Shown: in pieces, positions 11,004 through 22,965 of the stretch
Layout: each line of letters starts with the position of its first letter
Numbering within the stretch: position 1 is the first letter of the stretch
NCBI RefSeq assembly: GCF_031755915.1
Contig: NC_083384.1
Coordinates: 18,197,001 to 18,261,000 of the forward strand
Length of the DNA: 64,000 bases
Source: Ziziphus jujuba
Taxonomy: Eukaryota > Streptophyta > Magnoliopsida > Rosales > Rhamnaceae
Direction of reading: 5' to 3'
Translations under genes and position numbers: made by a program
Notes under the pieces: generated by a model
What the model saw: the letters and a program-made list of their open reading frames with translations, nothing else
Databases searched by the model: none
Told to the model about the DNA's origin: nothing

Positions 11004-11819
11004 AGTGTGGCAATTTTGCCACTTGATGGTGCATGTCACCGGCAAGCATGCACACCTTGGTTGCAAATGGAGTTTTGGGCTGAAATTTTGAGGGATGTCT
11101 ACAGACATATATAGAAGACTATGGTTCAAATTTCAGGTCCAAATGACATGGGAAAGTCCATTTTCTATTCCAAACAGATTGCTGTATCTGATGGGCCCAG
11201 TATGTAGAGTATGGGTCAGCTTTGGAGCTGTTTGGCCCATGATCCGGTTCCAGAACTTTCCTAGCTCTTGGAACAATATTTATTGATGACCAAGAATGCT
11301 TCAAACCAAGTTTCATAAGCAGATACAAAGGGGAACTAAGTAGGTGAAGCTAGTTTGGTTGTTTACCCAAACTAGTTAAACAATAGGAACTTAGTTCAAA
11401 CCATGTGCCACTTTTTACTATATTTGGAATAGACATGTTGCAGCTGGTTTTTGACTCTTTTGTGTATGAAAAGTTAGGTGTTGACCATTTTACTTTTTAA
11501 ATTTCAAATACTTTACTAATTTTGTAAGCTCACATGCTTGGCATGTGTGAACTAGTTGTAATTTCAAGCTTATATTGTAAAATGAATGAAATGGCTAGAC
11601 ATCTAAGCCTTATTTTCAAAAGCCAACGTGTTCCTCTTCTTCTTATCTCTTTTTCAACACCTTAGAACACTTTAGGAACCCTAAAAACCAGAAAACACCA
11701 TAACCAAAACCTAAAAACACAACTCACGCACAACCATTCCCAAGAGCATCACCAAAAGCTTGCTTGTTGCTAACACTTCAAGCTAGCTTGCTCTTGGTCA
11801 TAACCTTCTCACCCCAACA
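10998..11819 (+). repeat. 3' LTR of the copia element
   Basis: 822 bp, the same length as the 5' LTR with about 10 substitutions and no indels by eye (for example ggctagc versus ggcaagc near its start). It is followed at once by the second GCATG target duplication at 11820-11824. Confidence 0.96.
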
Positions 11820-11824
11820 GCATG

Positions 11825-13574
11825 GAGGTGCTAAGAAAGTTTGATTTCCCTGCTTCTTAAGGGCCAATTCTTTCCATAAACCCATTTCTTCTAAATATAA
11901 TCAGGCACTGACTCCATCCTTGGTCTTACCAGGAATATTAAGCAATGTACCATATATGATCTCACAAATAATTTTTCTCAATATGCATGACATCTACGTT
12001 GTGTCGTACATGTAGAAATTTTCAATACTCCAATTAAAAAAAATGGACTTTTTCTTCTAACATTTATTCGAATCAAATTATTTTTTATTTTTTTTTTGTT
12101 TCTTTATGTTATCAGAAGTAATTGCATTAAACTTAGTTAATATTTCCTCTCTAGTCAATGGTATTGGAGGCACACTTTTGAAATCCATTAAAAGCCTTCT
12201 TTTGCCTTCTATAAGGGTGATTTGGAGGAAGAAATCTACTACGCCAAGTGAAACTCATTTTATTCACATAGTTTGGCCTTCTTGCAAATGTGTTTTCATA
12301 GCTAATTGGACAAGCATAATATCCCTTTGCTGCATGACTAGACAACTTATCATAAGCTGAGAGATCATTTATTGTCCATAACGACACTACTTTTAAGGTC
12401 AAAATCTTTTGATGGTAAGCATCAAATACTATAACACTCTCATTCTTCAACTTCTGTAGGTCTTCAATTAATGGCTCCAAGTATGAATCAATACGGTTGG
12501 CAGGTTATTTCGGTCCAGAAATTAAAAGACTTAACATCATAAATTTCTGCTTCATACACAACCAAGGAGGAAGATTATACAAAACTATCATTATAGGCCA
12601 ATAAGTATACCTACTACTTAACATATTGTGTGGCTTCACTCCATCTACTGCAACCCAAAGTCTCAAATTCCTATCTTCTACTGCAAAATTTGGCCATAAA
12701 CGACCAACCAACTTCCAAGATGGAGAATCCGCAAAATGTTGCATTTTGCCTTTTTTAACCTTTCTCCCATTAGCATGTCATGTCAAATTCTTAGCTTTTT
12801 CAGCATTAAGAAAAATTATTTTTAAACGTGGAATAGGTAGAAAGTATCATAATACCTTATTTGGAATACGGCTAACAACTTCATTTTTAATAATTTTATT
12901 CATTAAGCTCCACATATTGTTTCCTAAACAAAATACAACTTTTAGGATATGTGTGAATCTTCTCGTACTCCATCCTTGTAGCACCCAAAGTCTTCTTAAA
13001 ATTGTATATGGATGTTGGTGACGTATTGTCATTTAGTAACATCTTTGACAATAATTTCAACAGTAGATCAAAACTATTGTCAGAATATCCATATATTGCC
13101 TTAAAATTGTACAATTTCACCAAAGTCGATAACTTGGTAAATTTGGTACAACTTGAGTATAAAGGTTTCTCTACATCCTCCAACAACTTAGCAAATTCAT
13201 TAAAATCATTATCAAAATTTTCAAAGGCAACATGGGTCACTTCTATGTTGTTGAAAGCCAAATATTCCTCACTACCATTGTCATCTTCATTAAATGTTAC
13301 ATTCATATTCTCAAACTGAGAAGATGTGTCAATACCATCTTCACATGACTCATTATGCCAAATTCATTGACAATAATTATTATCAATCCTGTTCTAATAT
13401 ATATGACCTTTTATGTCCTTAGTAGTATGAATTTGCATATTCGCACATTTCATACAAAGACATCTTATGGCATTACAATCACTAGTATTTTTTTATGCTA
13501 AATTCCAAAAATTCCTTCACACCCTTAGAAAATTCCTTCGATGTTCTATCTTTTATTATCCACAACTTATCTAT
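11825..13574 (-). pseudogene. CACTA (En/Spm) TNP2 transposase, N-terminal and central part
   Basis: Minus strand, from an ATA at 13574-13572 in the start position (DKLWIIKDRTSKEF follows). Transposase-associated domain: GVKEFLEF, then IRCLCMKCANMQIHT with its cysteines (about 13350-13480). TNP2 proper: KLLEDVEKPLYSSC (about 13190), SFDLLLKLLSKMLLND, then PRLKIIFLNAEKAKNL and MQHFADSPSWKLVGRLWPNF (12744-12680). Next come VDGVKPHN, YNLPPWLCMKQKFMMLSLLI (to 12510), LIEDLQKLKNE and VSLWTINDLSAYDKLS (about 12360). Frame-shifted segments then match the DVMHIEKNICESIYGTLLNI and LALKKQGN regions (about 11990-11835). Many stops and shifts are present. It is cut by the copia insertion at the GCATG site, and the fragment at 5790-6060 continues it. 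Confidence 0.88.
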
Positions 13575-15070
13575 TTCTCAATCAAACTATGCAAATCCAA
13601 TGATAAAAATTGCATTCGTTATTATACATTTATTAGTTTACATTTTAGTTTAAAAAGTCTACATTTATCCTATATTAGCAAAAGTTAAAATTTTTTTAGG
13701 TATAATTTTCCCTAAATTTTAAATATTCACCCAATAAACCTATTGTACTCCATAGCATGTCTCTGTTACCCCCAAACTTATATTTACATATTTCTCAAAT
13801 CAAGAATGATAAACTCAATCCTCCATAATTGTAACAATTAAATCCTAAGCAACTAACAAATTAAATCATATATACTCACATCTATATATATATATATATT
13901 AATTCATAGCATATCCAAGAAACAAATAAAATATAAAAATAAAAAGTTTACCAAATAAAAATAAAAATACAATCAAACATTTATATTTAAACTAAAAGGA
14001 TTATGGCAGCTTATAATAAACCATTGTCATTACTACTCAAATTTAAATATATCTATGTTTAGGATCCACATATAGGAATTACAGTGATTTATATATATAT
14101 ATATATATATATTTAAAATACAAATATAGGAATTATGGTAGTTTTTAAACTATCGTCATAACGACTCAAATTTCCTGTGCAAATTAAAACAACTATAGCT
14201 TTAATTTAAAAATGTAAACATATATTTTATGCATAATGAATATTTTCACCCAATTCAAATGATATAATAATTCAACTTCATATTATCAACCAATAAAATA
14301 AAACTAGCCATACCCTTTTCAAAGTTGCCAAATCCGACACAATCCCAGTCGACCTAATTTCTATAAGCAAACCTAAACAAAATAGCAAACTTAAGGCAAA
14401 GCTGGTGACCCCAATTCAGCAAGTTCTGGTCGTTGTGCTAACCCAAACACTTGCACAACGAGTAACCCACCACCGGGTCAAATTAAACCCTAATTTTATG
14501 GCAATCTTGATGAAACTGCTGCACACCAAGCAAGCCACCCAAAACTTGTGGAAACCCAATCACATTCCATCAACCATACCCGTCGGCAGCAAAAACACAC
14601 TTCACCCACATCTAATTGCAGCTAACATTGAAAGAAAAACCCTAACTCGATGCAAAATCATGAACAAAACCCCAATCCTAAGCAAAATCATGAGAAAAAA
14701 ATCCAATCCCAAGAAAAATCGTAAAGAAAATATCAACCCAAGCAAGATTAAACAAACCCACCAGCTAGATTTGAAGAAAAACCCATGACCAAACTTTTTG
14801 AACCTTACCACTGTTGAATGTTGACTGAACAATGAACACATAAAATCCTTACAAAACCCACTGGTTAAATTTGATGAAAACCCACAATCTAACCTTTAAA
14901 GCCTTGTTGCCATTCAATGTTGGCAGAGAAACCCATAAAAAAACCTAAATGTTGGCCAAAAATGAAAACATAAAAACCCACGATTGAACCTAGCCTTGCT
15001 GCAGTTGAATGTTGGCCAACACCAAAAATGGAAAAACCCAGCAAAAACCCAACCTGTGTTCAAGAGATAG
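13575..15070. other. Non-coding 5' region of the CACTA element
   Basis: Upstream of the TNP2 start. Holds (TA)n runs (13882-13900, 14090-14112), a loosely repeated motif with ggcagcttataataaacc and ggtagtttttaaac (13985-14180), and a less AT-rich block (14400-15060) with repeated aaaacccac/aaacccaac phrases. The short frames there have no recognisable homology. Probably untranslated leader or intron of the transposon. Confidence 0.45.
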
Positions 15071-17856
15071 TGTAACATCCCGTCCCGAAGTACACCAGAA
15101 TTTTCTCAAATTTGACCAAGGGTGACCGTTGACCGAAAGGGGTCAAAAGTTGACGTTTTGACTCGGATGGAATTCTGGGTTGACTGAGGTACCGTTACGA
15201 AGTACACGTTGGCACGAGTTCATATACTAGTAGCACGTTGAAAACGGAGCTACGGTTTGAAAGTTATGAGCAAAACAAATTGGGGTCCAAATTGTCCAAG
15301 GGTGCCAGAGTTGACTTTTTAGTTATGCAAAGTTGAGCTTTGACTCATGCATGGTCGTGAAGTACTCATCGATACGAGTCCGTAGACTAGCGGCACGTCC
15401 GATTTGGACATGTGGTTTGAAAGTTATGGACCTGTAGAGTTTTTCAAATACTGTATTATTTTAATATTATTTTTAAAACGTGTAACGATGTACCACGTGT
15501 GACTTAATAAATGTGACCATGTGTCACCATGTTGAGATACCACATGTCAACCATGTTTAATATCATATTATTTTATTATTATTTTAAATAATAATATTAT
15601 TATTAATATTATTTAATTAATTTTAATTTATTTCTTTTTCTTTCTTTTTCTTTTCTTTTTTCTTTTTTTTCTTTTTTTTCTTTTCCCCCAGGTAGGAAAA
15701 CACCGCCGCCCCCCCCCCCCCCCCCCGAGCCTCTTCTTCTTCTTCTTGTTCTTCTTTCTTTCCTTCCCACCGGTCGTCCCTCTCTCTCTCCCGTGTTCAT
15801 CTTTCTCCGGCCACCACAAGCCACACGTGCCGGCCACCGTCCAAGACCACACACCGGCGAGCTCACCAGCCAAATTTGGCGGCCGGCCGGCCGGCCGGCG
15901 ACACGCCCAGATCGGGCCGGTGAAGTCGGCGGCGGCGGGTTGAATTTTTCCGACGATTCTCGCCGTTCCGGCCAGCCTAGTCCAAATTGCCACCCCTCTC
16001 CCCCTATTTTGGGTCTTCTGATCCCAAATATGGCCTCCAATTTCCAAAATTCAAAGCGGTTTGCGAGATACGAGGAATTGAATCTCGGCCGAATCTTTCC
16101 GGCCAAATTCCGGCCACCCCTGGTCAAAATGGGTCCCGCGAAGGTTGGTTTCACGTTCCTCATCTCGTAAGCTTTCCGTAGACATATAATTTGCGTATTT
16201 TGGATAATGTTTGTGTTAGGCCCCCGGGTACCGGGTATTAATTACCAGAATAAAATATTATTTTATTTGACTGTGTAAAATTTGTTAAACTAGGAGCACG
16301 TGTGAATTGTGGAATCGATACTATGGTGGATCGTGGTTTAATTGCGTGCTCGAGGTGAGTGACCCACCTTCAAATTAATTTCGGGAATTAAATTTGTGAA
16401 TATTATGTGTGAATTGAATATTTGAAATTTATATTCTATGTGTCAAATATTTAATCGATTTATTGTGGAAATTATTGGTGGATTTATTTTGATTAAAGAA
16501 AATATGCATTATATAAATTTATGCAATGTGAAAATTATTTTATGGTATTGAGGATTGTGGAATTCAATTATATATGAAATTCTTGTGATTTTAACATTAT
16601 TTTGGGCATGATTTGATTTTCAAATATTTCAAGGAAAATACTTATTTATGTTGGTGACTTCAATTTTTATAAGTATGCCCATGGAATATGTGATGTATTG
16701 ATTTATGATTTTTAGATGCACCATACACGTACTGGTATTCTGTTTATATGTGATATGGTTAGTGTGCACACGGATGTGATTAGCACGCAGGTGGGTGTGA
16801 GTAGCGCGCAGGTGATTTTATGGGGTTGTCTTGTGTTTGCCATCGGATGAGGGTAGGCCGCCCCTCCATGGCCGGGACACCTGTTTGTAGCGGCGCGGTG
16901 GGACGCCATGCGATCGTATGCCGGTTTCTCTCTATAACCTCCTGTCTGGCGGTACCTTGGGAGGCTGGGTACTGTTGGCGCCACTGTTATATAGTGGGTG
17001 CATCAAGTGATTTTCAGAACTGGGATTTTAAAATAAATATTTTGAAATTGCATTGGAATTAAGCATATGATTAATGCTGTTTTTATTATTTAATTGAATG
17101 GGGATTTTTAAATTGATTTGATTTTTCCCTTTACTTAATTATTCAATAAATTAATTTCTTTTTAATTATAAATTTGGAATGCTTGATTTATTATATTTTA
17201 TTTGATATTTAGTTGAATAAATTGATTTCTTGGTTTTCGGGGATTATGAATAACGGGTTTTGTGAAAATGTTTTAAAATGGGAACTTTTCCAACTGAGGT
17301 TTTGAGAGAAATTATGATTTCTAATTAATTATTATTTATCTACTTAGTTATCATGGTATTATAATTGTACAGTAGATAGGGTCACTCACTGAGATGATTA
17401 GCATCTCATATTTTTAAATTTCGTTCCTCTAGGTCCAGGTTGGATGACATCGATCATCCGGGGCCAGCCCGACGTCTCAGTTCATTGCCGAAAGTCCAAG
17501 GAGCATCTCCTTTCCTTTTTCCTCTCCATCCTGTATTACTTCTTTGTCGGTCATTGTATTAATTTCATATTTATTTGTATAATGCTTTGTATACTATATT
17601 GGACACTTATGTATTAATTATGCACTGGATTACTGTTGTTCATTTGAAGTGCTGTAAATTTGTGGAATCAACTTCTTGTAATGTAGGAGGAATAAGGGGA
17701 TGTTTATAGAAATGTGTTTTCAGTGCAGGAAATTTGTGTTAAGTCCATCCCTTAGGGGAGGTTCTACCGGATTTTCCATTGAAGGGTCCGATAGGGTTTC
17801 CGTGGGATCAGGGCTTGTCTAGGGTTCTGGTGAGAAATTTTGGACGGGTCCTGACA
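15071..17856 (+). repeat. Solo LTR, family T (2786 bp, TSD GATAG)
   Basis: Starts TGTAACATCCCGTCCCG and ends GGTCCTGACA, flanked by perfect 5-bp duplications GATAG at 15066-15070 and 17857-17861. No internal retrotransposon sequence remains, so this is a solo LTR left by LTR-LTR recombination. Inside are ACGTG/CATGTG motifs (15478-15560), a pyrimidine tract with an 18-C run (15709-15726), a GC-rich block with GGCC repeats (about 15880-15905), a short hairpin (17391-17407), and a conserved end block also seen in the other family copies. It interrupts the CACTA element. GC-rich reading frames within (for example 15793-16170) are not supported as genes. Confidence 0.95.
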
Positions 17857-17861
17857 GATAG

Positions 17862-20800
17862 AACATGGCCAATATACCATTTAGGGCTTGTAGCTTGATC
17901 ATGAAACAAAGGGGAATTAAAAACATGCGGCCAATATATGTTTAAAATCTACAAGATGAAACGATGTGGGTTATGTTTGAAAAAAATGGGAAATAAACAA
18001 CGATGTGGGTTAGAGAAAAAGCTTGGGCCAATATACACGCTTTCAATAAAAAAAATAATGATTTTACAGTTTGAAATAAAAATCAATTTATGTAAATTTT
18101 ATTTATTTTCGTGACTGTTGCTGGTTGGTATATTTAACATTTTTATACTACTAAATGGTATATTTAATGAGTAAACAAATTTAAAGAAAAAATTGAAGCA
18201 CATATCTGGCACTTTTATTGAAAAAGCATTGCACAAAATCTTTGTTCAGAAAAATTTTATCATGGTTTTTATTAATTTATAAAATAATTACTTTAAAATT
18301 GAAATACAAATAAATTAAATGAATAGATTAATTATTTTGCTGTATATTGCTAATTAATATATTTCCTATTTTTATAAAATGAAATAAGACATAACTTGTC
18401 TAAAAATTTCAAAAAATAAAGCAAAAGCCGACACTTTGAAGAAAAAAAGCATTGCCTAACTTAGATAAATTTTATACAAAATATTTTAACAAAAATCAAA
18501 CAACGCAACCGATGCTTTCAACATAAAAAGCGCTGCCCAAACTCTTTTTAATTTTTTTTTCAAAAAAAAATTATCATAGTTTTTATTAATTTACAAATTG
18601 ATTACTTTATAATTAAATGAAAAACCAATTAATTAAATAATTTTTTTTTATGTATGTTTCTAATTATTATATTTACTATTTTAATACTACTAAATAGCAA
18701 AAAAAACTTAGGATAAATTTCAAAAAAAAAGCCAACCACCTAAAAAACGTGCCCAAACTTGATTAAAAAAAAATTACACACTTTTTAATTTACAAATTAA
18801 TAACTTCAACATTGAAACACAAATTGATTAATTAAATGGGTTATTTATGTTGGTGTATATTACTAATTAATATATTCAGTTTTTTTATACTAATTAAATT
18901 TAAATAAAATGAGAATAAATATTGAAAAAAAAAAGCGATAAATAAATATCAATAAATAAATGAGAATAAATATTGATAAAAGCATTGTCTAATATCTATT
19001 TAAATAATTTTTTCCAATTTTTTTAATTTACAAATTAATTACTTTATCACTGAAACAAAAATCAATTAATTAAATAGTTTATTTTTTGTGTACATTTATA
19101 ATTAGAATATTTACTATTTTAATGTTACTAAATAGTAAAAAAACAAAATAGCCAATGCTTTTAACCCTGAAAGTGTTGCCTAAACTCAATTTTAATAAAT
19201 TTTTTAAATATTGTTTTAATTTACAGATTAGTAACTTCAACATTGAAACACAAATCAATTAATTAAATAGTTTATTTATTTTGGTGTATACTACTAATTA
19301 ATATATTTAATTTCTTCATACCAAATATTCTTGATTTACAAATTAATTACTTTATCACTGAAATAAAAATCAATTAATTAAATAGTTTATTTTTTTATAT
19401 ATTTCTAATTAACATATTTACTATTTCAAAAAACTTAGAATAAATTTCAAAAAAGGAAAAAGAAACAGCCAACACGTTTAATCCTATAAGCGTCGCCCAA
19501 AATTGATTTAAACAAATTTTTTGCACATTTTTTTATTTTACAAATTAATAACTTCAACATTGAAATACAAATCAATTAATTAAATAGGTTATGTATTTTG
19601 GTATATACTGCTAATTAATATGTTTAGTTTTCTTATACTACTTAAAATTAAATAAAATGAGAGTAAATTTAAAAAAAAAAAATAGCCCATGCTTTTATCT
19701 ACAAAAACACCATCCAATATCTATTTACATAAGTTATTTCAAATTTTTTAATTTACAAGATAATTACTTTATCGTTAAAACAAAAATCACTTAATTAAAT
19801 AGTTTTTTTTTTTTTTGTGTGCATATATCTAATTAATATATCTTCTATTTTAATATTACTAATAGTAACAAACTTAGATAACTTTTTCAACAAACAAAAA
19901 ACAGCCATAGCATACGATTTTAACTCTAAAAGCATGGCCGAAACTTGATTTAAATAAATCTTTTACACATTTTTCCTAATTTACAAATTAATGACTTTAA
20001 CATTGAAACACAAATTAATTAATCAAATAGTTTATTTATTTTAGTGTATGCTATTGGTTAATATATTTAGTGCTTTTACACTACTTAAAATTAAAAAAAT
20101 GAGAATAAATTTGAAAAAAAAAAAAAAAGATATCCGGCATTTTTATCAACAAAAACATCACCGAAGCTCTATTTAGATTTTTTTTTTCAAATTTTTTTAA
20201 TTTACAAACTAATTACATTGTCATTAAAACAAAAATTAATTAGTTAAATAGTTTATTTTTTTGGGTGATTATTTCTTATTAATACATTTACTATTTAACA
20301 CTACTACATAGTAAATAAACTTACAATATATTTTATATAACAAAAAGTAATAGCCGATAAAAGCGTCACCCAAATCAATTACTTTAACATTGAAATATAA
20401 ATTTTTAAACAAAATTTTTACTATTTTTATAATTTACAAATTAATTACTTTAACACTGAAATATAAATTTTTGTGTATACTACTTAATAGTAAATAAAAT
20501 GAGATTAATTTTTCAAAAAAAATAAACAACAGCCAACGGCTTTATCCATAAAAGCATCGCTCAAAATCATAAATAAATAAATTTTTTACAATTTTTTATT
20601 TACAAATTAATTCTTTGATATTGGAACACAAAACAATGTATTAAAAAGTTAATTTATTTTAATGGATATTGCTAATTAATATATTTAGTATTTTTATACA
20701 ACTAAATGGTATATAAAATTAGAAAAAAAAAATTAAAAACCAATAGCTGACGCTCCACGTTAATTTTTTTTAAGTATTTAATTATATATATATATTTTGT

Positions 20801-21294
20801 AGACTTGCCCAACTTTAATTCAATAATTATATTATTTTAATAATTCCAAATAATTTGTTAATTCATTTGTAGTATATTAATTGTATAGCTTTTTTATCGG
20901 AAAGCGTTGCCTATTACTTATTTAACTCACAAATTGAAGAACAAATTAATTTATCACATAATTATATTTAATAATTTGGTCTGAAAATTGAATCATTATA
21001 TTTTGAACTTCATATTTTTTATGACACTTTTTATCTTTAAAGCATTGTGCATATTTCTAAGTTTAGGTGATGCTTTAAGTGTCATATTATTTACAACTTT
21101 TACAAATGCTTTGTTTATAAAAGTGTCGGCCAATGATTTTTATTTGGAGAACAAACAATGCTAAAATAACGCATCATTTATTATTGTTATTGAGCAACAC
21201 CTGTATTGTGATAGCATCATTTGATTTTAACATTACGGTTTATGCTTTATCTCAACATCGTGGCTTTCTTTTGGAAGATGCAGTTTTTGTAGTA
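17862..21294 (-). repeat. CACTA subterminal repeat field and right terminus
   Basis: From about 18030 to 21150 a degenerate unit of roughly 215-230 bp recurs about 14 times. Each has an AT-rich body (ttacaaattaattacttta, then attaattaaatagtttattt) and a short GC-richer palindrome of the type gcc-a-gctttta...aaaagc-gcc. Good examples lie at 18426-18462, 18503-18540, 19148-19188, 19465-19503, 20130-20170 and 20524-20567. The field ends at TTTTTGTAGTA (21284-21294), one base from the CACTA inverted terminus TTTTTGTAGTG. In En/Spm elements such subterminal arrays bind the TNPA protein; that role here is inference. No genes inside. Confidence 0.75.
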
Positions 21295-21610
21295 TCATGT
21301 AAATGATGTTTTTAGTTTACTATTTTCGCATATTGTATATATATACTATTATCAAATACTTGTACTCCTAGAACTGATTTGATGGACTAACCACGATGTA
21401 TATAACTGCTTATAACATTTGGAAATACATTTATATTTGGAGTGGGCAGTTTTTGTAGCATCATGTAATTGCTGTTTTTAGTTTACTATTTTCGCATATT
21501 GTATATATATACTCTTATCAAATACTTGTACTCCTCGAACTGCTTTGGTGGACTAACCACGATGTATATAACTGCTTATAGCATTTGAAATACATTTATA
21601 TTTGGAGTGG
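21280..21610. repeat. 166-bp tandem duplication spanning the CACTA end and its flank
   Basis: Two copies, 21280-21445 and 21446-21610, each beginning gcagtttttgtag and ending ggagtgg, highly similar by eye. Each carries the last bases of the CACTA terminus plus about 150 bp of flanking DNA. The terminal bases differ (tagta in the first copy, tagca in the second). Confidence 0.9.
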
Positions 21611-21724
21611 TAATAGCAAGTAAGGCTATGTACTGTGAAATACATTCACAGTACAATTATGGTTTTCTCCAAATGTTAGGGAAGTTTTGTCGAATTTTGG
21701 TAGAAAGTTTGGTAGGATTGTCCC

Positions 21725-22965
21725 TAGTTTTTTTTTTTTTTTTTGGGAAAAATAAATTTTTTAAGAAAAATTGACTTGTATGAAAATAGAGAATGTCCAG
21801 TAAAACCTTTAGAATATATATTTACCTTGATAATGTTTAAGTTACATTAGCTTAACATTGAAAATAGACATTACTAATACAAAGAAGTTTTTTAAAATAC
21901 TGTCTTTCTTGCTTAAGATTCTTAAGGATGGTTCTGTCATCATGTCTATTCACAAATTACATTTCCATTGGAGATGCTCTAAGAAAACTACTTTACAATA
22001 GAAATATCTAGAGTGAATATATCATAATGATGTGATTTAAATTTTGTCAAAATGAATCTTTATTTCTTGAAGTTCTATCACGCATTTCTTATTTTTTATA
22101 CAAGCCAAATTTTCCTTACAAATTAAAATTTTTCCTAAAAAATTGACAAAAAATTAATATAATATATAATTAATGAATAGCCATCAACAGAATATTTGCT
22201 TAATACTATAGAAAATATATATTTTTTTTTTATTTTGATTGTGCACATTCGTATCATTTAATCTATTAATTTATCTACAACATATATAGCGATTTATATT
22301 CACCATTGGAAAATGATATTACACACCCCTCTTTCGATTTCTTTTCTATTTTTACTTTTCCCACGTGCACATGCATGCCTATTTTATATATATTTTAGTC
22401 TTTCTCTTTCCTTTTTTAGATGTCAGCCCGTGGATATATATCATCTACTTAATAGAATGTTTTTTGAAGGCACGGGCTTGAAACAAATTTACCCTTGGTG
22501 TTCCATTGTTTATGAATATTTCGTACATGGCATCAAAAGGTAATGCAAACATTTGGTTACATATTGGTCATCATTAGTGATTTTTGTACCAAAAAAAAAA
22601 AAAAAAAAAAAAGACGAAGGTCAATAGTGATAAATTTGCTTTTCCTTAACTACTGTATAATAATAATATTGTAATGTTAAAGCGATGTTTCACACGTCCT
22701 TTCTTTAATATTATAATATGGCAACCAATAAAGTGATCTGGAAAAATAACGAATTATTTTATTTGAATTATATATATATATATATATGAACAGAATTAGA
22801 TCATTTTTTTATTGCTGAAGGCAGTTTTATGTATTAAATTATCGAGAAGTTTCTTATAAAATTTTGGGAGGTATTCTTTGTGAGCTATAGTTCCTATAAG
22901 TGCTTTTTTTTTTTTATCCTTTTGTGAATTTACCGGATGGAAGTTTATTATAAAAAGTCTACACC
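21725..22965. repeat. Upstream duplication, copy A (about 1.24 kb)
   Basis: Collinear with 23708-24905 at a spacing of about 1.95 kb. Shared blocks: a MITE-like piece ending ccattggagatgct (about 21966-21980), an acaccc..tttcgatttct block (about 22321), CACGTG and CATGCATG (22362-22377), ccgtggatatatatcatcta (about 22430), and aacagaattag after a (TA)n run (22788). Short reading frames (for example at 22313) show no homology. No gene seen. Confidence 0.8.

Larger units (their letters stand above)
6061..11819 (+). mobile_element. Nearly intact Ty1/copia LTR retrotransposon (5759 bp)
   Basis: Complete structure: two 822-bp LTRs (6061-6882, 10998-11819) starting TGTTGAAG and ending CCCCAACA; a 5-bp target duplication GCATG (6056-6060 and 11820-11824); a tRNA-iMet-type primer site; gag-pol in one frame; and a purine tract before the 3' LTR. 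The order protease, integrase, reverse transcriptase, RNase H defines Ty1/copia. By eye the LTRs differ at about 10 positions (about 1.2%), eight of them transitions, which implies recent insertion. The only evident coding defect is one in-frame TAA in gag (7728-7730). It has inserted into a CACTA transposase pseudogene. Lineage resembles Tork, but I hold that weakly. Confidence 0.97.

Noticed and set aside
14405..14788. 127-codon frame rich in Lys/Asn/Pro upstream of TNP2
   Set aside because: Arises from repetitive aaaaccc-type sequence in the CACTA leader. No domain recognised.
15793..16170. GC-rich 125-codon plus-strand frame, and its minus-strand counterpart at 15609-16163
   Set aside because: Lies wholly within a solo LTR with perfect TSDs. 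Composition is driven by GGCC/CCG repeats, and frames at matching places in sister LTRs do not encode similar proteins.
18030..21150. Tandem array as a possible CRISPR-like or centromeric satellite array
   Set aside because: Units are about 220 bp and strongly diverged, sit beside a CACTA terminus and have subterminal palindromes. This fits transposon subterminal repeats better, and CRISPR is not expected in a plant genome.
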